In this document: in pieces, positions 1-6,901 of the stretch | Numbering within the stretch: position 1 is the stretch's first letter | Layout of the letters: every line of letters begins with the position of its first letter | From: an uncultured Bacilli bacterium | GTDB taxonomy: Bacteria > Bacillota_I > Bacilli_A > RF39 > UBA660 | NCBI GenBank assembly: GCA_934101645.1 | Contig: CAKORX010000001.1 | Span: 62,001-126,000, forward strand | DNA: 64,000 nucleotides | Direction: 5' to 3' | The notes under the pieces: generated by a model | Seen by the model: only the letters and a program-made list of their open reading frames with translations | Told to the model about the DNA's origin: nothing | Databases searched by the model: none | Translations under genes and position numbers: made by a program

Positions 1-1243
1 ATTTTTTAGTAGGATATGTACTGTAATTATTTTCTAATCCAACTAAAGCATTATTATAATAAGTGCCTAGACAATATATTTGCCTAGAATATTCATCTTC
101 ATCAATTTTATTATGTCTTAATTTAGCAATTTGTTTACTATTACTATTATCAATTACTAGTCCAGTAAAATAGTCACTTCCATCACCAGCTGTATCTCCA
201 CCTAAAACATATGGATGGCCCTTTTTAGGTTCTTCATATATATCAATATAGCCTTTATCATCATAAATAAATTCAATATCTGATATTTTATTTCCATTTA
301 TCGAATAACTAAAATAGCCTTTTTTCAAAGGCTTTATATTCTTTATTTTATTTATTCTTCCCATTATTATTTCTTTATTAAAATAACATGTTCCAGTGCT
401 AATAAATGCTTCTTCTGGGGTAATTGGGTACTCTTGCTTAAATTGTTCTATATCATTACTACAGTTGTTTCTAATACACCATCTTCTCCACGTTAATTGT
501 TCTAATGATAGATTATAATCTTTTTGTAATTGAATTTCTTCTGAAGTTAATTCAAATCCAGTGTAAGGCATTTGATAGTCTTTTAATTCATTCCATCCAA
601 CAAATAATGGTATAAAATCATTTTCTCTAGCAACTGCGCCATCCCATATTTCTTTAAAATATTCAAATCCATTTGCAGTAGATTCTATAATTATAATTGT
701 ACTTGGTAAATTGGGTACTGCTTGCAATAACCCTGTCATTGTAGCTTTTTTATTTCCAGGCCAAAAGGCTAATTCTGATACATGCAAATTATCATATGTG
801 TATGATCTACCAACACCTTGTGAACCAGCAGTCATACACCGTATTTTACTCTTTAATCCTGTTCCTTTATCATTATCAAATATTAATTCTTGAGCATTTG
901 ATGCTTTTTTTGATGGTTTCATTTCTGGTGGTAAACATTCATACATTAACTTGCTCATATTAAATAAGTTTTTTGTAGCTTCATCTTGATGTGTTATTAT
1001 TCCAGTATTAACATTAAACTTTGTTGTTGTTTCTTTAAATAATATTGATTCCGCTATTGTACTAAACCCAAGTTGTCTTGCCTTTAAAATAACTATTCTA
1101 ACGGGCTTATTTTTCAATTTTTGTTCTTTGATGATATCATATAGCCTTTGCTGTGGTTCATTAAATTGTAAATTAATGATTTTACCAGATTTATCTCTTA
1201 TTTTAATGTATTTTTCAATGTATTGTTTAGTATTAATACTCAT
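1..1243 (-). CDS. terL: Phage terminase large subunit (partial, runs off left edge)
   Basis: This is the packaging motor that cuts phage DNA and drives it into the prohead. I translated it by hand: ATG at 1243-1241 opens a frame that stays open to base 1 (about 414 residues visible). The ATPase half shows a Walker A-like KARQLGFST at residues 54-62 and a Walker B-type SELAFW at 156-161. The nuclease half begins with GGDTAGDGSD around residue 350, the usual first metal-binding Asp, followed by GLENN near 404. It overlaps the small-subunit gene by 11 bases, the classic terS-terL arrangement. The C-terminus lies outside the window. Confidence 0.93.
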   Translation of the reverse strand, partial: MSINTKQYIEKYIKIRDKSGKIINLQFNEPQQRLYDIIKEQKLKNKPVRIVILKARQLGFSTIAESILFKETTTKFNVNTGIITHQDEATKNLFNMSKLMYECLPPEMKPSKKASNAQELIFDNDKGTGLKSKIRCMTAGSQGVGRSYTYDNLHVSELAFWPGNKKATMTGLLQAVPNLPSTIIIIESTANGFEYFKEIWDGAVARENDFIPLFVGWNELKDYQMPYTGFELTSEEIQLQKDYNLSLEQLTWRRWCIRNNCSNDIEQFKQEYPITPEEAFISTGTCYFNKEIIMGRINKIKNIKPLKKGYFSYSINGNKISDIEFIYDDKGYIDIYEEPKKGHPYVLGGDTAGDGSDYFTGLVIDNSNSKQIAKLRHNKIDEDEYSRQIYCLGTYYNNALVGLENNYSTYPTKK

Positions 1244-1664
1244 TTTTATCACTTACAGATTTTAATGCTTCTTCATACGACAAATTAACATTACCTTCTA
1301 ATATTGTTTTATATTCTCCACTCATTTTGTTAAGAGTATCAATAGCTTTTAATTTATCACTGATGTATGCTTCATTTTCATATGAATTCCCATTGCTATC
1401 GTATGATGTATGTTTTACTTTTCCTTTTACAACACCTGTTAGCCATACCATTCTTTCTTTAGCAGTCATTATATTTTTGTCTTGAAGTTTTTCTAATAAT
1501 TCGTTATACCTTGTCTGAACCTTATCTGTGTTAAATAATATACATGCTTTGCTATCTATAGCTTCATCTTTATATTTTGCATTGTACGCCTTTTTATATG
1601 CCTCTCGTTGACTCATACCTTTAATAAGGTTTTGAACAAATAATTCTTGCTTTGCTGTAAGCAT
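1233..1664 (-). CDS. terS: Phage terminase small subunit
   Basis: This is the DNA-recognition subunit that selects the packaging site and hands it to the large subunit. About 143 residues begin MLTAKQELFVQNL, followed by a helix-turn-helix-like segment with SQREAYKKAY, typical of the Terminase_2/XtmA family. An in-frame ATG exists 27 bases upstream, but AGAGAGG at 1670-1676 sits at the right distance only for the ATG at 1664. It is followed with 11 bases of overlap by terL. Family assignment rests on pattern and position. Confidence 0.85.
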   Translation of the reverse strand: MLTAKQELFVQNLIKGMSQREAYKKAYNAKYKDEAIDSKACILFNTDKVQTRYNELLEKLQDKNIMTAKERMVWLTGVVKGKVKHTSYDSNGNSYENEAYISDKLKAIDTLNKMSGEYKTILEGNVNLSYEEALKSVSDKNEY

Positions 1665-1677
1665 AAAAACCTCTCTT

Positions 1678-1758
1678 TCATTTATAATCATTTAAGATAT
1701 TTAAAATAACTGCTATGATTATTGTAATTATTAAAATTATTGTACCTATTATTTTCAT
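1678..1758 (-). CDS. 26-residue hydrophobic micro-ORF before terS
   Basis: A tiny frame starts at ATG 1758 with a good upstream site (AAAGGA, then about five A before the start). It encodes MKIIGTIILIITIII and onward, a single predicted membrane helix with a charged tail NDYK. It ends 13 bases before the terS start and follows the terminator of the tRNA gene. It could be a real phage micro-membrane protein or just a translational primer for terS. No family can be named. Confidence 0.4.
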   Translation of the reverse strand: MKIIGTIILIITIIIAVILNILNDYK

Positions 1759-1772
1759 TTTTTCCTTTCAAT

Positions 1773-1796
1773 AAAAAAACAATCTGTTCAGATTGT
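1773..1796 (-). terminator. Intrinsic terminator after tRNA-Ile
   Basis: The arms ACAATCT and AGATTGT (1779-1785 and 1790-1796) enclose a four-base loop. On the minus strand the hairpin is followed by a run of T, fitting a rho-independent terminator about 10 bases past the tRNA 3' end. Confidence 0.7.
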
Positions 1797-1807
1797 TAAA
1801 TACATTT

Positions 1808-1883
1808 TGGTTGGGGTGGTAGGACTTGAACCCACGACCGGTGAGATATAAGCTCACAACTCTAACCACTGAGCTACACCCCA
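1808..1883 (-). tRNA. tRNA-Ile with anticodon UAU (reads AUA), prophage-borne
   Basis: I folded the minus strand by hand. The acceptor stem TGGGGTG/CACCCCA, D stem GCTC/GAGT, anticodon stem GTGAG/CTCAC with loop CTTATAT, T stem GTGGG/CCTAC with loop TTCAAGT, discriminator A and encoded CCA are all intact. U33 is followed by TAT at 34-36, so the anticodon is UAU. Most bacteria read AUA with a lysidine-modified CAU tRNA instead. The gene lies in the late leader just upstream of terS, so it is phage cargo and not an attachment-site relic. AUA is common in this AT-rich DNA, which suggests a translation-boosting role. Confidence 0.9.
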
Positions 1884-1899
1884 ATATTGTTGCTGTAAA

Positions 1900-2114
1900 G
1901 TTTAATACCATTTAGGGTGACATAGAACTAAAACATTTATAGACAATGTGCAAGATAATACGATTAAAAGGAGATATAAAATGAATAAAGCATTTTACAC
2001 TGTAACCGTTATTGACTTCTATTTTTTTAGTTTTAACACCATTTAAGACGGCATAAAATTAAAACCTTGCAGATAGATTGGAGAATATCATTTAAGATTT
2101 TATAAAACTACAAG
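1900..2114 (-). repeat. CRISPR-repeat-like elements (three degenerate copies) in the late leader
   Basis: On the minus strand, 1934-1900 reads as a 35-base unit starting GTTTTAGTTCTATG and ending AATGGTATTAAAC. The unit at 2065-2030 is 36 bases, starts GTTTTAATTTTATG and ends AATGGTGTTAAAAC. They match at 28 of 35 aligned positions, and all seven substitutions are transitions. A third, weaker copy lies at about 2114-2079 (core TTTTAT then TCTTAAATG). Length, the GTTTTA start, the ATGGT...AAAC end and the overall shape resemble type II-A CRISPR repeats. Copies are 131 and 49 bases apart, so this is not a regular array. Confidence 0.55.
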
Positions 2115-2221
2115 AATAGTAACTTGCGTATTATCTTCCACATCGGCTATAAGCCGACTGTGAGTTTTGGCTAATAAAAACCTGTGAAATGCACTCTTTG
2201 TGTAATTTTCCACAATAACAT

Positions 2222-2263
2222 TGTATACCAAATTAATAGGACATAGTAGGACATAATGTGACA
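2222..2263 (-). promoter_or_regulatory. Prophage late promoter with three phased TGTC boxes
   Basis: On the minus strand an extended -10 (TGG then TATACA, 2227-2222) lacks a normal -35. In its place are three TGTC boxes at 2263-2260, 2253-2250 and 2243-2240, exactly 10 bases apart, each within a TGTCnnnntA-like unit. Direct repeats on one helical face that replace the -35 box are expected for activator-dependent late promoters. The gene directly upstream encodes the likely activator. Confidence 0.6.
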
Positions 2264-2268
2264 TTCTA

Positions 2269-2676
2269 TTATTTTTTTGCGTTACTGTATAAACGGCGGC
2301 AATGTCTTGTTGAATAATTAAATGTTTTACTTATTTCTCCCCATTTCCATTTTAATGTATCTCTAAAATAAACTATACATTCTTCTATAGGTTTGGATCT
2401 TATCATTTCTCTTATTTCATTAATTGTCTGTTCTTTGTAAGAATCGTATGATGCTTTCACAATATCAAATTCACTCTCTAATTCTTCTCTTTTTGCAAAT
2501 TTATTTAACATTATATCTTCCTTTTTACCGCCCCCTACAACAATATCTTTCCACGTGATAGCTGTAACTAAACTCATTAATCTATGTTCTTTTTCAGCTA
2601 ATTTAATTAATCTACATTTTAGTACTTTCATTTCATCAAATAATTCTTTAATAGTTAATTTCTTCTCTAATATCAC
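2269..2676 (-). CDS. Phage late transcription regulator (ArpU/DUF1492-like)
   Basis: The 135-residue protein has a long helical N-terminus and a C-terminal sigma-region-4-like helix-turn-helix: WKWGEISKTFNYSTRHCRRLYSNAKK contains the hallmark W-x-EI, Y-S and RLY positions. Such proteins sit at the end of early regions in Gram-positive phages and switch on late genes. The start is GTG at 2676, supported by GGAGGG upstream. It lies directly before a promoter with three phased TGTC boxes, the best candidate target. The function is inferred from fold and position. Confidence 0.7.
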   Translation of the reverse strand: MILEKKLTIKELFDEMKVLKCRLIKLAEKEHRLMSLVTAITWKDIVVGGGKKEDIMLNKFAKREELESEFDIVKASYDSYKEQTINEIREMIRSKPIEECIVYFRDTLKWKWGEISKTFNYSTRHCRRLYSNAKK

Positions 2677-2690
2677 TTACCCTCCTATAT

Positions 2691-3122
2691 TTATTTAGTG
2701 AATTTCCATTTGTTTATTTCTATATTATTCTTTTTTGCATATAGTAAAAATGCTTGTTTTTCTGTTTCATTTTTAAAACCTATTAAAATGCTTGGTGGTG
2801 TAGGTAAATGTTCTTCTGTGGGTTTCCAAATATGTAAGCAGTGTTCATGATTATTAACATAATCTTCTTTTCTTGGATGATATTCAACACAACATTCATT
2901 TTCATTCCAAAATATGTCTTTCATCATGCACATTTGTTCCCAACTTGGAGTTTTATTTGGCATACTTACTGATAAATGTTCCCATCCCATTTGGTAACTA
3001 AATATGAAGTTAAGTTTTTTATTATTAAATCTATCGTAATAATAACCACCAATACCATGATTTTCTACTTCTGCTTTAATGACTAAATTAGGTGTTTTTT
3101 TAATTTCTTCTAATGATTTCAT
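2691..3122 (-). CDS. Phage protein of the DUF7694 type
   Basis: The 143-residue soluble protein carries the conserved block LSVSMPNKTPSWEQMCMMKD, then FW, YVNNHEHCLHIW and P. I recognise this as the DUF7694 pattern found in many phage early regions; its biochemical role is unknown. Start ATG overlaps the stop of the upstream gene as ATGA, so the two are translationally coupled. Confidence 0.6.
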   Translation of the reverse strand: MKSLEEIKKTPNLVIKAEVENHGIGGYYYDRFNNKKLNFIFSYQMGWEHLSVSMPNKTPSWEQMCMMKDIFWNENECCVEYHPRKEDYVNNHEHCLHIWKPTEEHLPTPPSILIGFKNETEKQAFLLYAKKNNIEINKWKFTK

Positions 3123-3715
3123 TCTTTATCCCCTATTATCTCTTTATATTTATTTAAAACATCTTTTACTCTAATTACTGAAAATATATCGTTTTCATTA
3201 TCTAGCATATCTTTTAAATATTTTATAAATTTGTTTTGTTGAGTTTCATAATCAGTTATATCTCCTAAATTACCATGCTTATTTCCTCTGTTTAATGTAT
3301 AAATGACTATTTTAAAATGTTCTGCTACATCTTTATTTTGATATCTTAATTCCATCTGCAAATAATTCTTCATATATGTTAAAGCAATATTTTTATTATT
3401 TTTTAAAACTTGATTTTCAGCATCTAATTTTTCTTTTTCTTCTACCAAATCATTGTATTGTTGTTCTCCAACTTCAAGTTGTTTCTTTAATTCTTGGTTT
3501 TCTTTATATAAATCTAATACAGGTGTGCTTTTTTCTTCTACTCCACTTGCCATAATTTTATGTAGTAATTCTTTTGTTTCTTGATTCTCTTTTTCGATTA
3601 GATAAATATATTGTGCAATGCTAATATAAGCACCATTTAGATTTTTATCTTCTTTTATTAATTCAAGCCATTCATCAACACCTAATCCATTTTTTAATTC
3701 ACTTAAGTTCTCCAT
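3119..3715 (-). CDS. Coiled-coil phage protein, unknown function
   Basis: The 198 residues are dominated by a coiled coil from roughly 40 to 105 (KENQELKKQLEVGEQQYNDL and so on). The N-terminus GLGVDEWLELIKED and the C-terminal helical part are not recognised. The gene starts directly after the TAG of the ASCH gene with GAGGAAG as ribosome site, and ends in an ATGA overlap. It is part of the small-gene early operon. Confidence 0.6.
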   Translation of the reverse strand: MENLSELKNGLGVDEWLELIKEDKNLNGAYISIAQYIYLIEKENQETKELLHKIMASGVEEKSTPVLDLYKENQELKKQLEVGEQQYNDLVEEKEKLDAENQVLKNNKNIALTYMKNYLQMELRYQNKDVAEHFKIVIYTLNRGNKHGNLGDITDYETQQNKFIKYLKDMLDNENDIFSVIRVKDVLNKYKEIIGDKE

Positions 3716-4036
3716 CTATTTCACTTCCTCTACACTTAATATTTTTAATACATAATATAGTTTGTTAGGTTCTGCGCCTAATTCTGGTTTACCATAACCT
3801 GTAGTAATTTCAACTTCACATTTAATTGATGGGCTATTTTTTGAATAACCGTTTCTAAAAATTATATATTTTGGGCTTTCAACATACATAGAATATTCTT
3901 TTTTATCAATTATAGGTTTTACTTTTATATGAAAAAATCTGCTATCATAATAAGGTTTTATTTCTCTATATTCTTCTTTCTTTTCACCTGATTTAATCAT
4001 ATCAAACCATTTCTTTTTAATTGGTAATGTTAGCAT
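3716..4036 (-). CDS. ASCH-domain protein
   Basis: The 106-residue protein is a single compact domain. MLTLPIKKKWFDMIKSGEKK followed by EEYREIKPYYDSRF is the typical ASCH opening (K-x-x-F-x-x-I-x-x-G-x-K-x-E-x-R), and the C-terminal YYVLKILSVE forms the closing strand. ASCH domains are PUA-related and thought to bind RNA or modified nucleosides; phage copies are common and poorly characterised. It abuts both neighbours with no gap. Confidence 0.75.
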   Translation of the reverse strand: MLTLPIKKKWFDMIKSGEKKEEYREIKPYYDSRFFHIKVKPIIDKKEYSMYVESPKYIIFRNGYSKNSPSIKCEVEITTGYGKPELGAEPNKLYYVLKILSVEEVK

Positions 4037-4234
4037 TTACTCATCACTCTCCACTTTATCTACTAAATCATTTAATTTAAAATAATGTTCCAGTATATTT
4101 TTTAGTCCATCTTTATTTAATCTTATATCAGCCTGACCATGAAATACCATTTGATTATCTTTGCATATCATTACATGATTATTTTCTGCTTGTGATATTA
4201 TATAACCTTTATAATTAATCTTTAACGTTATCAT
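4037..4234 (-). CDS. Small phage protein, unknown
   Basis: About 65 residues starting MITLKINYKGYIISQAENNH; it looks like a small beta-rich domain with an acidic tail. A longer frame starts at 4279, but AAGGAAG sits correctly for the ATG at 4234 and this reduces the overlap with the upstream gene to 20 bases. It is not recognised. Confidence 0.5.
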   Translation of the reverse strand: MITLKINYKGYIISQAENNHVMICKDNQMVFHGQADIRLNKDGLKNILEHYFKLNDLVDKVESDE

Positions 4235-4553
4235 CACTTCCTTCAATTTCTTCAATAATTTTTTTAAATATTTCATCATCTATATTTAAAATATTTTTTA
4301 ATTTAAGATATGCTTTTATATTTGGCGTTTCATAATTTAGGGCAGAGGCTAGAGAATTATCTTTTGTTATTTTAATTTTTTTATAAAATTCTCTTGTATT
4401 GTGATAGCCTTTCATAAATATACATCTCATAAGTAAAGTGTCTTTATCACTTTTATTTGTTCTTTCTTTGTAGCCATTTAAAATTTCAAAAATATCTAGT
4501 AAATCATCTTTTGGTAATTGAAATAATTCTTTTAATAATTCTTCTTTATTCAT
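4215..4553 (-). CDS. Small phage protein, unknown
   Basis: About 112 residues, acidic and helical (MNKEELLKELFQLPKDDLLD). AGGTGATATTA precedes the ATG at 4553; the frame also opens with GTG at 4562. Its C-terminus EGSDDNVKD nearly matches the C-terminus of the protein two genes upstream (VGSDSNVKD), because the two gene junctions share a near-identical nucleotide segment. Confidence 0.5.
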   Translation of the reverse strand: MNKEELLKELFQLPKDDLLDIFEILNGYKERTNKSDKDTLLMRCIFMKGYHNTREFYKKIKITKDNSLASALNYETPNIKAYLKLKNILNIDDEIFKKIIEEIEGSDDNVKD

Positions 4554-4569
4554 TAATATCACCTACTTT

Positions 4570-4824
4570 CTAAATGCCACTTATAATATATGGTCTTTTA
4601 AATCCACTAAACATTTTTTTAACTTCATCATCAAATATTAATTCTTCATCATCTTTTCTAATAAAATATATTTTTCTTTTACTCATATTTCCTGCTGGTG
4701 TTACATGCTTTTCAATTCTATATAATATTTGATATGTAATACTATCTTTTAATTTCACATCCCAGCATAAATAACCATCTTCAATATGTAACGTAAAAGT
4801 ATCTATATCTTTAATCTTTAACAT
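4570..4824 (-). CDS. Small phage protein, unknown
   Basis: About 84 residues starting MLKIKDIDTFTLHIEDG; it appears beta-rich and soluble. GGAAGTGATAGTA precedes ATG 4824 (an in-frame GTG lies at 4833). It overlaps the end of the upstream gene by 14 bases. No family recognised. Confidence 0.5.
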   Translation of the reverse strand: MLKIKDIDTFTLHIEDGYLCWDVKLKDSITYQILYRIEKHVTPAGNMSKRKIYFIRKDDEELIFDDEVKKMFSGFKRPYIISGI

Positions 4825-5140
4825 TACTATCACTTCCCACTATTTTTTTATATTTTCTTATGCAATTTCTAATACCTACATTATCACTAAATCCAGTACT
4901 TGGAATATATAATTTACCTGTATAACTCCAAAAACTCATCAATACTTTTCCTTTGCTATCTAATAAATTAAAATGTCCTATACTCTCATTACATAATTTA
5001 TAAGGTATATTGTTTTCCTCAAATTGTTTTTTAGCATATTCTAGCCTATCATTAAAACAATTTTCTCTTTTTTCTTGTGCTTGTTGTTTCAATATGGGTT
5101 TTACATTTCTCCAATAATCTCCAAGTGTATCATTATCCAT
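4811..5140 (-). CDS. Small phage protein, unknown
   Basis: About 109 residues starting MDNDTLGDYWRNVKPILKQQ, with a helical first half and a beta-like second half (GHFNLLDSKGKVLMSFWSYT). The ATG at 5140 follows AGAAGTGATAGTA, the same ribosome-site motif used by the next gene. It ends VGSDSNVKD. Not recognised. Confidence 0.5.
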   Translation of the reverse strand: MDNDTLGDYWRNVKPILKQQAQEKRENCFNDRLEYAKKQFEENNIPYKLCNESIGHFNLLDSKGKVLMSFWSYTGKLYIPSTGFSDNVGIRNCIRKYKKIVGSDSNVKD

Positions 5141-5432
5141 TACTATCACTTCTTTCTAGTTCTTGCATTGTTTTCAAAGTTGATTTAGCGTGTTCTCCAT
5201 ATATCTTGTCCCATCTTGAAGCTTCATCACCCGAACCGTAATCTATGACAAGTTTTAAATCTTCTTTTAACTTATTCCAATTTTGTTTTAGTTGCTTGTT
5301 TTCTTGTTGAATTAACTTTATCTGATTTTCCAATTCTTCTTTATCACAATAATTTGCATTTTCACTATACAAACATTTAGTGATTAAATTACTTAACGCT
5401 AAATCATTTAAAATATAATTAAATTTACTCAT
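5133..5432 (-). CDS. Small coiled-coil phage protein
   Basis: 99 residues with a central coiled coil (KEELENQIKLIQQENKQLKQ). The C-terminus ELERSDSNG overlaps the ribosome site of the following gene. The start ATG forms an ATGA overlap with the stop of the YopX-like gene. Function unknown. Confidence 0.5.
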   Translation of the reverse strand: MSKFNYILNDLALSNLITKCLYSENANYCDKEELENQIKLIQQENKQLKQNWNKLKEDLKLVIDYGSGDEASRWDKIYGEHAKSTLKTMQELERSDSNG

Positions 5433-5791
5433 GATGACACCTCGGTTTCATAAATGTTTCCTATTACTTTCATTCTATCTAAATGTTTCATAGAAGAACT
5501 GGAGATATGACCTTTTATTTGAAAACTAGCCGTATCTTTATTCCAAGTTACAACACCAATTTCATTGGGATTAGTCCATTCATAATCAAACATAACTTTA
5601 TCCCCTTCGTAAACTTCTACACCATTTTTATCTTTTAAACCTGTATATTGTCCTATTGTTTCTTCTTTGACTTGATAAAATTGATCTGAACTTACTGAAA
5701 TATAGTATTTGTTATCATCAACATCTTTCAACAAATAACCATATATCCATTTATTTAAATGTTTTCCTCTAAATTTTATTTCTCTATTCAT
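5429..5791 (-). CDS. YopX-family phage protein
   Basis: The 120 residues carry the YopX hallmarks: MNREIKFRGK, W-x-YGYLL, then TIGQYTGLKDKNGVEVYEGD, a beta-barrel-like segment and a closing VIGNIYE. YopX proteins are widespread in Firmicute prophages; their role is unknown. TTTAGGAG precedes the start at a good distance. Confidence 0.9.
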   Translation of the reverse strand: MNREIKFRGKHLNKWIYGYLLKDVDDNKYYISVSSDQFYQVKEETIGQYTGLKDKNGVEVYEGDKVMFDYEWTNPNEIGVVTWNKDTASFQIKGHISSSSMKHLDRMKVIGNIYETEVSS

Positions 5792-5802
5792 TCTGACAAC
5801 TC

Positions 5803-5967
5803 CTAAATTTCAAACCAATTGCCTTGACTATCTTGCAAACATTTAGCCCCACAATACTTGCATATTCCATAGTTGCTACACCTATCATTTCCTAACATTT
5901 TACAATTGTGCCATTTCAAATGTTTATCACACCAAAATGCTATTTTTAAAATCAAATTTTTAATCAT
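5803..5967 (-). CDS. 54-residue Cys-rich phage protein
   Basis: A short frame starts ATG 5967 as an ATGA overlap with the upstream gene's stop, with AGAGGT as ribosome site. The translation begins MIKNLILKIAFWCDKHLKWH. Cysteines at 13, 22, 30, 36, 39 and 43, including CKYCGAKC, suggest a small zinc-binding fold. The coupled start makes it likely to be real. No family named. Confidence 0.6.
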   Translation of the reverse strand: MIKNLILKIAFWCDKHLKWHNCKMLGNDRCSNYGICKYCGAKCLQDSQGNWFEI

Positions 5968-6302
5968 TCTGATACCTCTTTTAATATATCTAATAATTCA
6001 TATTCAACACCATATTTATTTTCATTCCATTTAGGTTTCAATCTTCTAATATCAGCACATATATTATCATCTTCTAGTAATTGAATTGCTTTATCAATAA
6101 CTTCTTTTTGCTTTTTCACTTGTTTAAGTAATTCTCCATATTCAGGAACTTTTTTAAATGCATCTACTGCACTTCTTAAATCATTTACATCAATGTTTCC
6201 ATAAGCACTTATTGTTTTTCTATCTTTAGCATCCACAACCATAGTAGGCACTGACATTAAAAAGTTATCAAACATTACTTTATCAATTATTTCTTTATCC
6301 AT
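5964..6302 (-). CDS. Small phage protein, unknown
   Basis: 112 residues, mostly helical, with a possible coiled coil at 70-95 (GELLKQVKKQKEVIDKAIQL). It is not recognised. It sits five bases after the upstream gene and is coupled to the Cys-rich gene downstream. Confidence 0.5.
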   Translation of the reverse strand: MDKEIIDKVMFDNFLMSVPTMVVDAKDRKTISAYGNIDVNDLRSAVDAFKKVPEYGELLKQVKKQKEVIDKAIQLLEDDNICADIRRLKPKWNENKYGVEYELLDILKEVSE

Positions 6303-6307
6303 TATTC

Positions 6308-6664
6308 TTATTTCTCCTTATTCAAATATTCAATAACCCCATTTACTAATTCTTTTACTTTTTCACCTAGTTTTTCATAATTGCCAAGTCTTAATTTTTC
6401 TTGTATGTATGTACCCTTTTTAATTGTATCTGCGTTAAATCCATAACAAGACCAATCAATAATACTTACAAATAAATCATTGGCTTTTATACCTCTTTGG
6501 AATAACCCATATTTTGCAATACCTAAAGTGAAAATGATATCAAAATGAGTACTATCTTCATCAGTCCAACCGATACCTACGCTTTTATTCAAAAGTAATT
6601 GCTTTGCTATTTCACTATAAGTATCTATTCCGTTAATTATTTCACCATATTTGTCCTTATTCAC
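6308..6664 (-). CDS. Small phage protein, unknown
   Basis: 118 residues of mixed alpha/beta character (KSVGIGWTDEDSTHFDIIFT, then FVSIIDWSCYGFN). No signal peptide or membrane helix. The pattern does not match a family I can name. Early operon member. Confidence 0.5.
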   Translation of the reverse strand: MNKDKYGEIINGIDTYSEIAKQLLLNKSVGIGWTDEDSTHFDIIFTLGIAKYGLFQRGIKANDLFVSIIDWSCYGFNADTIKKGTYIQEKLRLGNYEKLGEKVKELVNGVIEYLNKEK

Positions 6665-6733
6665 TATTTATCACTCCTCGTATAACTTGAATATTTTTAT
6701 TTTTCTGATTATGTATTATCATCGTAAATAACT

Positions 6734-6901
6734 TTATTTTTTCTTTTTAAATTTAATAAAAGATTCCAATAATAATTTTTTAGTTTTCACATCTTTATAT
6801 TTTGATAAGATTTCTAATTCTTGTTCCAACTCTTTTAATTTTTTTAATGCTTTTTTATGCTTATAAAGTAGATCATAATATAATTGTTCATAATCTTTCA
6901 T
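6734..6901 (-). CDS. 55-residue coiled-coil phage protein
   Basis: A short frame starts ATG 6901 (preceded by AAGG), overlapping the end of the HNH gene by 14 bases. It encodes MKDYEQLYYDLLYKHKKALK and a continuing coiled coil with a Lys-rich tail. Coupling, ribosome site and residue bias support a real gene. Function unknown. Confidence 0.5.
   Translation of the reverse strand: MKDYEQLYYDLLYKHKKALKKLKELEQELEILSKYKDVKTKKLLLESFIKFKKKK

Larger units (their letters stand above)
1884..2268. other. 385-base non-coding stretch of the prophage late leader
   Basis: No convincing gene fills this gap between tRNA-Ile and the late regulator. It contains the CRISPR-repeat-like units, a strong hairpin at 2139-2162 (TCGGCT/AGCCGA with CACA/TGTG flanks and one bulged base) and the late promoter at its right end. 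The whole stretch should be transcribed on the minus strand as the 5' leader of the packaging genes. Confidence 0.6.

Noticed and set aside
711..893. A + strand frame at the left edge.
   Set aside because: It is antisense to the hand-translated terminase large subunit, which shows clear motifs in the other strand.
1981..2046. A 21-codon + strand frame with an excellent ribosome site (AAAAGGAGATATAAA before ATG).
   Set aside because: It runs against all neighbouring phage genes, ends inside a CRISPR-like repeat unit and has no clear promoter. It could be a relic, but a gene call is not supported.
1900..2065. A true CRISPR array.
   Set aside because: Only two good units, 131 bases apart, plus one poor unit 49 bases away; spacing is irregular and no cas genes are present. 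Kept as repeat-like elements only.
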